The notes beneath the pieces were generated by a model. That model worked only from the letters and a program-made list of their open reading frames with translations. It did no database searches and was not told where the DNA came from. Below, piece after piece: positions 8,600 to 17,800 of a stretch of DNA of 64,000 nucleotides (position 1 is the first letter of the stretch; each line of letters begins with the position of its first letter). The translations under genes and the position numbers were made by a program. The stretch comes from Treponema sp. (GTDB lineage: Bacteria > Spirochaetota > Spirochaetia > Treponematales > Treponemataceae). The stretch spans positions 133,405 through 197,404 of the forward strand of contig JAKSLX010000003.1 of assembly GCA_024400915.1 (NCBI GenBank). The letters run 5' to 3'.

Positions 8600-9550
8600 A
8601 TGAAAAGGTTTCATATCATAGGTTTTCTTTCGGCTTTCGTGCTTGCCTTTATGGCAGGCTGTAAATCTACAAAGGTAGAAGAACCTGAAGTTTATGAACC
8701 TTACATGCATCCTCTTGCAATGCTTTCAGATGATTTGAGCATCTATATGAGTGTTCCTGTAAAGGAGCACAGAGAATTGGTTGTAAACATCATCTGTTCC
8801 ATGATGGACGGAATGAAGGAAGAAAATGCAGCTCAGATTTGTGACCGTACTGAAATTCTTTATTCTGGCCTTGGTACCGTAAAGGACAGGTCTCACATTG
8901 AAACTGCTTCCTGGACTTCGGTTCCAAAGTTTGCCGTTGGTTCCATCATGACAAAGAAAAATGGATTTGAAAAAGTTTCCGTTACCTTTGACGAAGGAAC
9001 CGTTACAAAGTATATGTCGGAGACTTCAGGTTTTGAAGTTGCATTTCCTTCTACAAAAATCCTTTGTTTTTCCAAAAATCTTGATCCTATGCTGCATAAG
9101 TTTGTCAGGCAGGAAGAAATAGCTGATACAGAATACAACAGGTGGATTAATAAGGATTCAAAAGACATTCTTTTTTATATTACTAGACCAGGTCAGTATC
9201 TCAGAAATCTTATCGGACAGAGTATTTCAATCGGTACAGATAAAATTTATGGAAGCCTTGCTTACAAGCCGGATCCAAAACATCCTGGACAGTATTCGGG
9301 ACTTTATGATCTGTCTTTTTATATTCATCTTACAAATAGAAAAGCTGCAACAGCCTTGCGTGCACTGTTGACTCTTTCATTTGCTATGACAGGCGGCTTC
9401 GTTGATCAGCCTGATCCTGAAACTCTTCATCTTTCCGGTGTTGAAGTATCTGACAAACAGATTAAAGACCTGTTTACCCGCGATCCGATTACAGGAAAGC
9501 ACTATCGGGTTGTAGGCGAAGAAGTCATTGAAGAATCTGTAAAGAAATAA
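8600..9550 (+). CDS. Predicted lipoprotein of unknown function
   Basis: A 316-residue protein with a clear lipoprotein signal: basic start, hydrophobic core and lipobox MAGC with cysteine at residue 21, followed by a lysine-containing KSTK and an acidic stretch. The rest is a soluble mixed alpha/beta sequence without a motif I recognise. The start is fixed by AGGAGG 6 bases upstream. It is followed 9 bases later by another lipoprotein gene, and the pair is probably one transcript. Location is inferred as the periplasmic face of a membrane. Confidence 0.75.
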   Translation: MKRFHIIGFLSAFVLAFMAGCKSTKVEEPEVYEPYMHPLAMLSDDLSIYMSVPVKEHRELVVNIICSMMDGMKEENAAQICDRTEILYSGLGTVKDRSHIETASWTSVPKFAVGSIMTKKNGFEKVSVTFDEGTVTKYMSETSGFEVAFPSTKILCFSKNLDPMLHKFVRQEEIADTEYNRWINKDSKDILFYITRPGQYLRNLIGQSISIGTDKIYGSLAYKPDPKHPGQYSGLYDLSFYIHLTNRKAATALRALLTLSFAMTGGFVDQPDPETLHLSGVEVSDKQIKDLFTRDPITGKHYRVVGEEVIEESVKK

Positions 9551-9559
9551 AATTGATTT

Positions 9560-10267
9560 ATGAAAACTACTGCGTTGCTTAGTCTGGGCTTTTTGTCTCT
9601 TTCCCTTGTTTCCTGCGGTACCCTTAGTAAAGTCAGGATTCCAGGAGAAACAAAGCTCATACAGAGAAATATAAGTGAAGAATATTTTTCCATTGCTGAA
9701 ACTTATAAGGGGCAGTCCAACTATTCCAAGGCAATCGAGTATTACACCCTTGCCCTTGATAACAAAGAGCTTCATGAATCAGCTTTCTATCAGATTGCCT
9801 TGTGTCAGGTATACAGTAAGAATTGGGCTCCTGCAAGAAAATCATTCGTTAAATTGCTTAAAAAAGATCCTGAAAACTCATCTTTGAAAATGTCCCTTGC
9901 ATATATTGAAGCCATGTGCGGCAATCTAAAAAAGGCTGGGAAAATGTATGAGTTTATCTGCAGTGAAAGACCAGATGATTCGGAACCTCTTGTAAACTAT
10001 ATAAATGTTCTGATTGCCGCCGAAAAATACGATAAAGCAAAAGAAAAACTTGAATTACTAGAAAATAAATTTCCTGATGAAGAACACTTGGACAATTTGA
10101 AGAAGAAAATAACTGAATTGACAGAGGATGAAACAGAAAAGAAATCTGAAGAAAATCCAGACGGTTCTTCCGAAAATGCTGATGATTCTCAGGAAGAACT
10201 GTTTGGGCTTACAGAAGAAGATACTTCTGTAGAAACTGATTCAAAAGAAAAGATTATGGAAGATTAA
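9560..10267 (+). CDS. TPR-repeat lipoprotein
   Basis: 235 residues with a lipobox LVSC (cysteine 19). Residues about 35-150 form three or four tetratricopeptide helices (for example SKAIEYYTLAL and the following repeats), so it is likely a protein-interaction scaffold, broadly like BamD or NlpI lipoproteins. The last 45 residues are strongly acidic (Glu/Asp-rich). It is the second gene of a lipoprotein pair. Its last 14 bases overlap tail to tail with the membrane protein gene on the other strand. No specific partner can be named. Confidence 0.8.
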   Translation: MKTTALLSLGFLSLSLVSCGTLSKVRIPGETKLIQRNISEEYFSIAETYKGQSNYSKAIEYYTLALDNKELHESAFYQIALCQVYSKNWAPARKSFVKLLKKDPENSSLKMSLAYIEAMCGNLKKAGKMYEFICSERPDDSEPLVNYINVLIAAEKYDKAKEKLELLENKFPDEEHLDNLKKKITELTEDETEKKSEENPDGSSENADDSQEELFGLTEEDTSVETDSKEKIMED

Positions 10268-11741
10268 GTTCTTCCTCGATTCCAAAATCATCTAAATCAT
10301 CAGACTCTGTTTCTTCCTGGTCATCTGCAGGAGGTTCCGGAATTGATTCAAGGAATTTTTCATCCTCTGATTTTTCTACCGGTCTGTCCTTTTCCTGAAA
10401 TGATTCGGATGCAAGAAAGTCCTTATATCTTTCTGGGTTCACCCTGAATGCAATGATAGGGGAGTCTGAATCAGCCATTGCACGGTTGAGGGCTTCAATG
10501 CTTTCATTTGCAAGGCGAGATCCGGAAATAAGTCTCAATGAGCGGGATGAAATACCGATTGAAATCTTAAGATCAGTTCCTGCTTCCTTAACGATGTTTG
10601 CAAGCATGTCATGAAGTGATTCTGCAGTAACAAGGGCCTGGTCTGTGTTTTGGTTCTGGACGATTGCACTTACACCGTCTTCACCATAGTTGAATACAAG
10701 GTCATTGAATTTAATCTTTTCAAGAATAACTTTGCTGATGTTCTTTCCGCATTCTGAATTCCAGTCGATTCCAGGAATCCTGATTGAGAACAATGAAAGG
10801 TCCTGGTCGCTTGAGGCTGAACGGAGAAGTTCGCTGTCAAGTCTTGTAAGCATGTATTCTTCCCAGCCAAAACCTGTTTCAGGACAGAATAGTCCTTTTG
10901 GAGCATCTTCTTCAGTTGATTCTGAAGTTTCTGCTTCTGTTTCTGAAATCTCTTCTGAAGAAACATCGTCTTTTTTCTCTTCATTAAGGAACGCAAGGAC
11001 ATCTTCTTCTTTTTCTTCCAGTTCCATGTTTTCAATGTCACTGTTGATTTCTTCGTCGGTAGCAATAGGCTTTTCTTCTGATGCAGGTTCTGCTGAAGAT
11101 TCTTCCATGTCTTTTTCGCTCAATGAAGAAAGCTGATTGTTGATTTCACTTGTTTCTTCCGGTGAAAGGTCATAGGTGGAAACATCAGGATAGTCTATTT
11201 CGTCTTCATCAAGGTCATCGTTTTCGGCTTCTGTTGGAAATGTTCCGTTTCTTACAAAAAGGATAAGGTGAATTGCTGTGATTATTGTTGCTGCAAGAAT
11301 GACAATGAAGGCAATTCTACCCTTGTAGAAAATTGAAGATGGCTTGAGCTTGTATATGGAAGCGTGAATGTTTACCGGAATTCCATTTGAAGCAAATACT
11401 TTTGTAGTGCGGGATGCTACAAGATAACCCTTTATGTTGTTCAGGTCCTTCATGTCTTTTGGATATGAAAATATAAGTTCATTGCCGTAAGTAAGCTGGA
11501 TGCCTGCAATATCAGATACGTTGCCAAGGTTTGCAAGAATTTCATCATAGAACTTCTGGCTTCTTGGAAGGTTTGCAAGGCTTATTCTGCTTACATCTCT
11601 TGTTATATCATTGAATCTGTTGGAGGCTTTTTCATCTCCTCTCTTGTATTCTACAAAAAGAGAAGCAACATAAAGAACTACTGTAAGTATATATACTGAG
11701 ACAATTGCGACAGTAAACGCATTATTATTTTTTGTTTTCAT
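10254..11741 (-). CDS. Membrane protein with degenerate GGDEF-like domain
   Basis: 495 residues. Transmembrane segments lie at about 9-30 and 141-163, with a roughly 110-residue extracytoplasmic domain between them. A very acidic, Glu/Ser-rich linker runs from about 171 to 282. Residues 283-445 resemble a diguanylate cyclase GGDEF domain, but the signature position reads YGEDGVSAI (352-360) and is followed by a conserved-looking ISIGIS strand, so catalysis is unlikely. It may act as a sensor or binding platform; this is inference from fold-like pattern only. It is the last gene of an overlapping minus-strand set: its start overlaps the preceding DUF115 gene by 17 bases. Confidence 0.7.
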   Translation of the reverse strand: MKTKNNNAFTVAIVSVYILTVVLYVASLFVEYKRGDEKASNRFNDITRDVSRISLANLPRSQKFYDEILANLGNVSDIAGIQLTYGNELIFSYPKDMKDLNNIKGYLVASRTTKVFASNGIPVNIHASIYKLKPSSIFYKGRIAFIVILAATIITAIHLILFVRNGTFPTEAENDDLDEDEIDYPDVSTYDLSPEETSEINNQLSSLSEKDMEESSAEPASEEKPIATDEEINSDIENMELEEKEEDVLAFLNEEKKDDVSSEEISETEAETSESTEEDAPKGLFCPETGFGWEEYMLTRLDSELLRSASSDQDLSLFSIRIPGIDWNSECGKNISKVILEKIKFNDLVFNYGEDGVSAIVQNQNTDQALVTAESLHDMLANIVKEAGTDLKISIGISSRSLRLISGSRLANESIEALNRAMADSDSPIIAFRVNPERYKDFLASESFQEKDRPVEKSEDEKFLESIPEPPADDQEETESDDLDDFGIEEELNLP

Positions 11742-13263
11742 AGCTTAAATTATAGTATAGCAGGAATTGTAATGCAAGACTTATATCTTCTCTGATGGAT
11801 TCTTTTCCAAATGCGGCAAAAAGGGGAAGTAATGAAATAAGTTCCCTTGACTTCAATATTTCGCCGGCTATATCAGCGTCGGAAAGTTTTTCCATAGTAT
11901 TTGAAAGGTTTTGAACTTTGCTGATGTATTTTTCTACAAAGCTTTTGTAGTCAAAGATATTATGTTTTTTAACAACTTCCCTGCAAAATTCTTTTGTAGC
12001 CTTGAACAGTCTGCCTTCCTGAATAAAACCATATTTTGAAGCCCATTGAAGAAGAGTTGAACCGTAGGATGCAAGTACTTTGCTTGTAACTGCAGATTTT
12101 CCCAATTTCCCCAAAAGTCCATCTTCCGTTTTTTCAAGTTCTGTTCTGAACATCAATGAGGAATAAAGTTTTTCAGAGGATGATGTTCTGCAGGAAGTGC
12201 TGTTGAATTTTTTTTCAAGGTAAGTTCCACGGCAGTAAGGTTTTCCGTTGGAGTAGGCAAAATCCGCTCCAAAGAATTCAATTTCCCTAAAGTTCTGCTG
12301 TCTTGCCCAGTCTGCAGCCGCAATGGTTACCGTCCCTGAACCGCTTTCTGTCAAAGGAATTTCCAGTTCTTCTTTTACCAGTGCTGTCAACGGATGGTTG
12401 CTTCCTATGAAAAAGATTTTGTTTCCTTTTTCATGAACCAGGTGAATGATTTCTGGGTTTGATGAAAGGTCAAAGACAAAGATTGTTTCTGTTTTCTCAA
12501 TTCCTAGAAAATGCTCCGAAGAAATCTGCTGGGCATCAACTGATACAACTGCATCTGGAATTATTCCGTGACTTAAAAGAGTTCCGTAGGCAGTGTCAGT
12601 AGAAACTATGAAGGTAAAGGATTTCTGCTTTTTTAGTTCTCCTATTGAGGTGTCCAAGGTTGGTCCCGCGGCGATTACAGCTGCCCTTGTTTTTCCTTCA
12701 GGAATAAGGATCGGTTTGTTTGCAAGAGATTCTCTACTGATGAACTGCAGGTTTGAGAGAATGTTTCTGTGCCAATGCTTTCCGAAATGAGCCTGCACGG
12801 AAATGTCAGCGGAAATTGATTCAAGACTTTCTTTTAGAAGCATGTTGATTTTTTCATCAGCTTCCGAAAATTCATCGTGCCAGGAACGGAGAAAAACCGT
12901 GGTCAATTTTTTATGCAGTACTGGAATATAGTTGTTTCCAAAGCATTGGTTGAAATTTTCAATGGAGCAGAGGACAACTCTTTCGTCCTTCTGAACTTCA
13001 GCAACAGTGTTCAATGTACGGCAAAATTCAAGGCTTTCATTGTCTTCTTCTATTCCGATTACTTTAGCAATGTTTTTGTTTGAAAGAAGGTTTTTGATGT
13101 GGAATCCTGCGCCTATGCCGAATACAAGGACACATCCTGAAGTGTTTTCTGGAAGCTGAATTTTATCTGCCTGAGGATTATATTTTGAATGAGCCGGTTT
13201 TCCGCTTTTATAGACCGGTATGATGTGACCTGTTTTTGCTTCAATAGTTCCGGAGTATATCAT
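11725..13263 (-). CDS. DUF115 family protein (motility accessory factor-like)
   Basis: 512 residues with the DUF115/MAF core: a Rossmann-like N-terminal part (FGIGAGFHIKNLL), then the family's AAVIAAGPTLD segment (about 193-203), VSTDTAYG and DAVVSVDAQ. In Campylobacter, Clostridium and relatives such proteins attach nonulosonic acids to flagellin; here that role is inferred from family membership. Start and stop both overlap neighbours (ATGA with the upstream DUF115 gene; 17 bases with the downstream membrane protein), so translation is probably coupled. The two DUF115 proteins are clearly diverged paralogues, not a recent duplication. Confidence 0.82.
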   Translation of the reverse strand: MIYSGTIEAKTGHIIPVYKSGKPAHSKYNPQADKIQLPENTSGCVLVFGIGAGFHIKNLLSNKNIAKVIGIEEDNESLEFCRTLNTVAEVQKDERVVLCSIENFNQCFGNNYIPVLHKKLTTVFLRSWHDEFSEADEKINMLLKESLESISADISVQAHFGKHWHRNILSNLQFISRESLANKPILIPEGKTRAAVIAAGPTLDTSIGELKKQKSFTFIVSTDTAYGTLLSHGIIPDAVVSVDAQQISSEHFLGIEKTETIFVFDLSSNPEIIHLVHEKGNKIFFIGSNHPLTALVKEELEIPLTESGSGTVTIAAADWARQQNFREIEFFGADFAYSNGKPYCRGTYLEKKFNSTSCRTSSSEKLYSSLMFRTELEKTEDGLLGKLGKSAVTSKVLASYGSTLLQWASKYGFIQEGRLFKATKEFCREVVKKHNIFDYKSFVEKYISKVQNLSNTMEKLSDADIAGEILKSRELISLLPLFAAFGKESIREDISLALQFLLYYNLSYENKK

Positions 13264-14756
13264 TTTTCTATTGCCCTTGTTATGTCTGCAAGGAATTCTT
13301 TCATTCCTTTCTCAACTTTTCTTTTTGAGTCATCATGAAATTTAGTTCCCGTAGTTCTGTCCATGACAACAGCTTCTGACGGCACCGCATTGTGAATCCA
13401 TTGGCTGGATCCTGAGTTTTTGCTGCAGATTTTCTTTAGTTTTTCTACTGATACATTATCTGATTTTTCAGTTTTTAATTCTATTATCTCAGGTTTTTTT
13501 CTGCTTGAAAAATTCTTTGTGTTTTCCTTGAAAAAATCCCAATTGACGTCCCTGATGTCTCCAAGATTGTTTCCATAGTTAAAATTCCTACTCAATCTAA
13601 ATGCCCTTCCATTGAAATCAGTTGAGCTGAACCAGGAACGGTATATGTCTATGGAACCTTTGTTCAGTATGGAAGCAGATATTCTTGTTTCTGTTGTCCG
13701 CAATCTTCCGTCAAACCGTCCGTCGCATATTTCAAGTTCATTGGGCTGGGTGTGTACAAAACCTTTTGAAAAAGCAAGGTCAAGACCACAATAGTAAATG
13801 TTTCCTTCCGTTATGTTCATGGCAAGGTAGAGGGCTGTGCCTGAAACACTTCCGTTTCTTACGGCTTTTAATCCTGAGAAACCTGATTCCTTGAGTATGT
13901 CTTCGGAAATTCCGTCGCCGTATAAAAGAGGAACAATGGAAACTTCGTTCATTATTGTGCCAAAACAGCTGCCTTCACCCGGTAGGGACAGGGGAATTCT
14001 GTTTTTTTTGAGGGCAAAAGAAATGTGCCGTTTGGCATAAAAACCGCCGTCTGTTGATATGCAAAGGTCAGGAATTATTCCATTTTTTATCAATGGAGAA
14101 AGGGCAGATGATACGGCAATGAGGAAAAACCTATCTCTGAATTCCTTTATGTATTCCATGGAACCATAAAGACTTGGTCCGCTTGCACAGATTAAAATGT
14201 CGCTGGTGCCTTTTTTTATTGATGCTGTCTTTCCTGTAAAAAGGGCAAATCTGAGGGCGTTTTTAGCCCATCTTTTTGCAAAAAAGTCTCTTGTTCCAAG
14301 TATGGAACGGCTTTTGATTACAGATTTTTTTATTTCATCCCAGGCAAATTTTGAAATGTCTGGGAATGCCTGGTCCGATGCTTTCCATGCAAGAAAAAGG
14401 CAGGCTGCAGTTCCTTCATCTCCCATGTAATTGAAAATTTCTTCCGAAAGGTTCTGGTTTTTACATCCGTTGTCTTGAGCATAAAATATTTTGTCAAAAG
14501 ACTTGTTCCAGTTGTCAAAGTCATTGCAGAATCTGATGCAGCAGATTTTAGCTTTCGGGAAACGGATTTTAAGGTATGGTACTGCATAGGATATTGCAGG
14601 TTCAGTTATAAGAATGTAGGAAGGGTTAAACTGACATTCGGCGGACAGGACAAAACGTTCTGCTTCCTTTGATGGATTGTAAAAAGAGTGGAGTCGGACA
14701 TTATTGCAGGAACAGGCAACTTCTCCGTTGGGTGTATCTTTATATGTAATGTCCAT
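13260..14756 (-). CDS. DUF115 family protein (motility accessory factor-like), second copy
   Basis: 498 residues carrying the same DUF115 signature (ILICASGPSLYGS, then ISTDGGFYAKRH), with YCGLDLAFSKG further on. An ATG 12 bases upstream (14768) is possible, but the bases between hold GGGAG placed correctly for the ATG at 14756, so I take the later start. It overlaps the next DUF115 gene by four bases (ATGA). Likely a glycosyltransferase-like enzyme acting on flagellin or another surface protein together with its paralogue; the sugar is probably a nonulosonic acid if the family role holds. Confidence 0.8.
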   Translation of the reverse strand: MDITYKDTPNGEVACSCNNVRLHSFYNPSKEAERFVLSAECQFNPSYILITEPAISYAVPYLKIRFPKAKICCIRFCNDFDNWNKSFDKIFYAQDNGCKNQNLSEEIFNYMGDEGTAACLFLAWKASDQAFPDISKFAWDEIKKSVIKSRSILGTRDFFAKRWAKNALRFALFTGKTASIKKGTSDILICASGPSLYGSMEYIKEFRDRFFLIAVSSALSPLIKNGIIPDLCISTDGGFYAKRHISFALKKNRIPLSLPGEGSCFGTIMNEVSIVPLLYGDGISEDILKESGFSGLKAVRNGSVSGTALYLAMNITEGNIYYCGLDLAFSKGFVHTQPNELEICDGRFDGRLRTTETRISASILNKGSIDIYRSWFSSTDFNGRAFRLSRNFNYGNNLGDIRDVNWDFFKENTKNFSSRKKPEIIELKTEKSDNVSVEKLKKICSKNSGSSQWIHNAVPSEAVVMDRTTGTKFHDDSKRKVEKGMKEFLADITRAIEK

Positions 14757-14767
14757 TTTTTCTCCCA

Positions 14768-14806
14768 TAAAATAAAAGCCATATTTCTATTGCAGAAACA
14801 TGGCTT
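14768..14806 (-). terminator. Rho-independent terminator after the acidic repeat gene
   Basis: On the minus strand AAGCCAT (14806-14800) pairs with ATGGCTT (14782-14776), with an inner TTTCT/AGAAA pairing and a small loop, followed by a U-rich tail (TTTTATTTT). It lies between the stop of the acidic protein (14837) and the DUF115 operon start, so the DUF115 genes may be expressed by readthrough or from a nearby promoter. Confidence 0.6.
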
Positions 14807-14836
14807 CAAGCGTTATTTATTTGGCCTTAAAAAAAC

Positions 14837-17800
14837 TCAAGACAATCCAAGTTCTGTAAAGAGCTTTTTATAAGTTTCAAACTGTTCAGACTGTGCAAAT
14901 TCTGCAATCTTGTCTTCCGGAAGGTTTTCAAGGAGCTGGTCCATGTATGAAAGGACAGACTTGATTTCTTCCTTCATGCTTGCAGGAATTTCATTCGAAT
15001 CTGATGCTGAAGAAGTCTGGATTTCTTCCTCACTTACTGCTGTTTCTTCGATTACAGGTTCTTCAATAACAGGCTCTTCTAGGACTGGTTCTTCAATGAC
15101 AGGTTCTTCGATTTCTGGTTCAGAAGCTGCATCCCAGTTGTTGAATACTGTTTCTACAGGCTGTTCGCTGATTCCTGTTTCAAGGTTTTCTTCATCAGAA
15201 TCCTCAGTATTTTCTTCCTTAAGGTATTCGATGTTGTCTTCTGTAAGTTCTTCTTCCTGTTCGTATGGAGGAATGTCGAGAGATTCGAGGGTAGGAGCCG
15301 GAATGTCATCTTCATTGATTTCCTCAATGTCATCTTCTCCGTCTTCTGCTGTTGTGATTGTATTATCCATAAGATCAGAAGAAGAAGGTTCTACGAGAAC
15401 ATCATCAACTGTTGGAACTGAAATCTCGCTTTCTTCTTCAGCTGTTTCTGTTTCTGAAAGATCTATTTCAGATTCATCGAAAACCGGTTCCTGAAGTTCT
15501 TCATTTTCAAAGTCCATCTTCAAACCGTCATCAACATTTTCTTCTGTCTTTGTGAATTCAGCTGTGCTCAAGATGTTGCTGAGTTCATCGCCGCTAAGGG
15601 CAATTGTATCATCTTCATCTGTTTCGTTAAAGAATCCTGTGTCTTCTGCAGGTTCTGGAATTTCAACGGATTCTGTCACTTCTTCAGCAGCTGAATCATT
15701 TTCTTCATAAAGACTGGTTTCTGTCTGAATTCCATTCTTCTTGATCTCTTCAAATTCTGATTTCAAATCCTTGATTTCTGTTCTGAGAGAAGCAAGTTCA
15801 GTTGAAATCTGTGAAAGTATTGCAGAACTGTCAAATGAGTCCATTGTTTCCTCCGCTGAAACTGCCGCTTCCTGAGCAACTGTCTCTTCTGTTGTAATAT
15901 CTTTTTCTTCTGCTACGGCACCAGTGTTTTCTGCATGGCCCGAAGAAGATTCTGTTTTAATAAATACGCTGTAAGTATCTACCTGATCCTGAATTTCAGG
16001 TTCTGAAACGGCTGTCTCTTCTGCAACAGGTTCTTCAGCTGCAGGAGCTTCCATTTTAGGCTCATCAGGATATTCCTTGATATTTGCAAAGTCATCAAGA
16101 GTGAGGGTTACTCCTGTCATGTCATACTCAGGCTTCTTGTCAGCAAAAGCACTGATGTTAGAGTAGTCTGGTTCTCCTTCAATGATAGGTTCTTCTGTAA
16201 TGTCACTCATTGTTTCGCTCTCTTTCTCTGTTTCAGTTAAGTCAGGTTCTGTCATTATATCAGAAATTACAGGTTCTTCAAAGGCGTTGTCCATTACGAT
16301 TTCTTCAGGAGTTTCTTCCTCATCTGCAGGTTCTTCTTCCTGAGCATCGTTTGAAGCTACAGTGTCGTAACCCTGAACTCCAGGACCACCGTCAGTAAAG
16401 CCTTCCTCTCCCATAAAATCATCAATGGAAATGTCTTTGTCTTCTGATTCCTCTTGATTATAACTCATTTCTTCTGAATTTTCCACAGGAGGTTCTTCTG
16501 AAGTTTCAACAGCAGGTTCTTCTTCCTTAGTATCGCTTGAAGCAATGGTGTCGTAACCCTGAACTCCAGGGCCACCGTCAGTAAAGCCTTCTTCTCCCAT
16601 AAAGTCTTCAAGGTCAATTGAAGATTCTTCTGCAACTGGCTCTTCTGTAATTTCATTTGCGACTGGTTCTTCAAAAACAGGAACGTCAATTTCCGTTTCA
16701 TCTGAAGTTTCCTCTGAGGCAAAATCAACTACAGGTTCTTCTACAGATGTTTCTTCAAATGCAGGTTCTTCTATGACTTCAGGAACTTCAAATGCATCGC
16801 TTTCTTCCAGAACGGAAGCTTCTTCTGCGATAACAGTTTCCTCTGTTACTTCTGGTTCTTCAAAAGTCTCTCCAAAATCAGGTTCCTGTGATTCCGGAAA
16901 CATAGGCTCGCTATCTGTAACCTCTTCTGATGGGGTAGTGATGTTTTCTTCAAGTGATTCCGGCTTCTTTTCTCCACTGAAAGAAACGGTTTCGCCACTT
17001 TCGTCTTCAATGTTGTCGAATATGGAATCAATGTCAAAACTGTCGTCTGGAGAAGAAAGATCTGTTTCCTGTTCTTTCTGAACGGATTTCTCGTTGTCCT
17101 GGGAAATGTCTACTTCAATGTCATCGGAACCGTCATCTTCGTTTTTTTCTGGAGTTTCCACGATTTCCGTGTTGCCTGAAGATGAGTCGTCATCGTCTAC
17201 ATTCATTTCATAATCTACAGGCCCCTGTTTCTTTGGTTCTGGTTTTCCGTCATCAAGAATTGGGTTTTGGTTGTCTGAATCATCGTCAAAACCAAAATCA
17301 GAAAGGTCAATTTCTTCTGTGTTGCCAGGCATTTCAGCTTTTGGTGCAGGTGCTGCGGCTTCTGCAGTTGTCTGTGGAGTTTCGTCTACAATTTCATCAA
17401 AAAGGGCATCGAAATCTTCTATTTCAGTGGTTTCTGACATATCTGCAAGTGACGAAGAAGATTGTTCCATTCCTGAAATATCACCGGTGGCTTCAGCGTT
17501 CTCGAGTTCAAAGTCGTTTTCTTCAAAATCAAGGTCTATGTCCAGTGGGTCTGCATCTTCGATTTCTTCCTGTTCTGCCTTGTCTGAAGTAAATCCTTCG
17601 CCTCCCATAAAGGCATCAAGGTCAATGTCGCCGTTTCCAAAATCAGGTGCGTCTCCGCCGTCTCCCATAAAGGCGCTTAAATCTACTTCGCCATCCTGTG
17701 CAGGTGCTGCAGAATCATCCATGAAGGCACTTAAATCAACGTCTCCGTCCGGAGTGCTGTCTGCAGGAGTAGAAGGGCTGTCGCTCATAAAAGCATCAAG

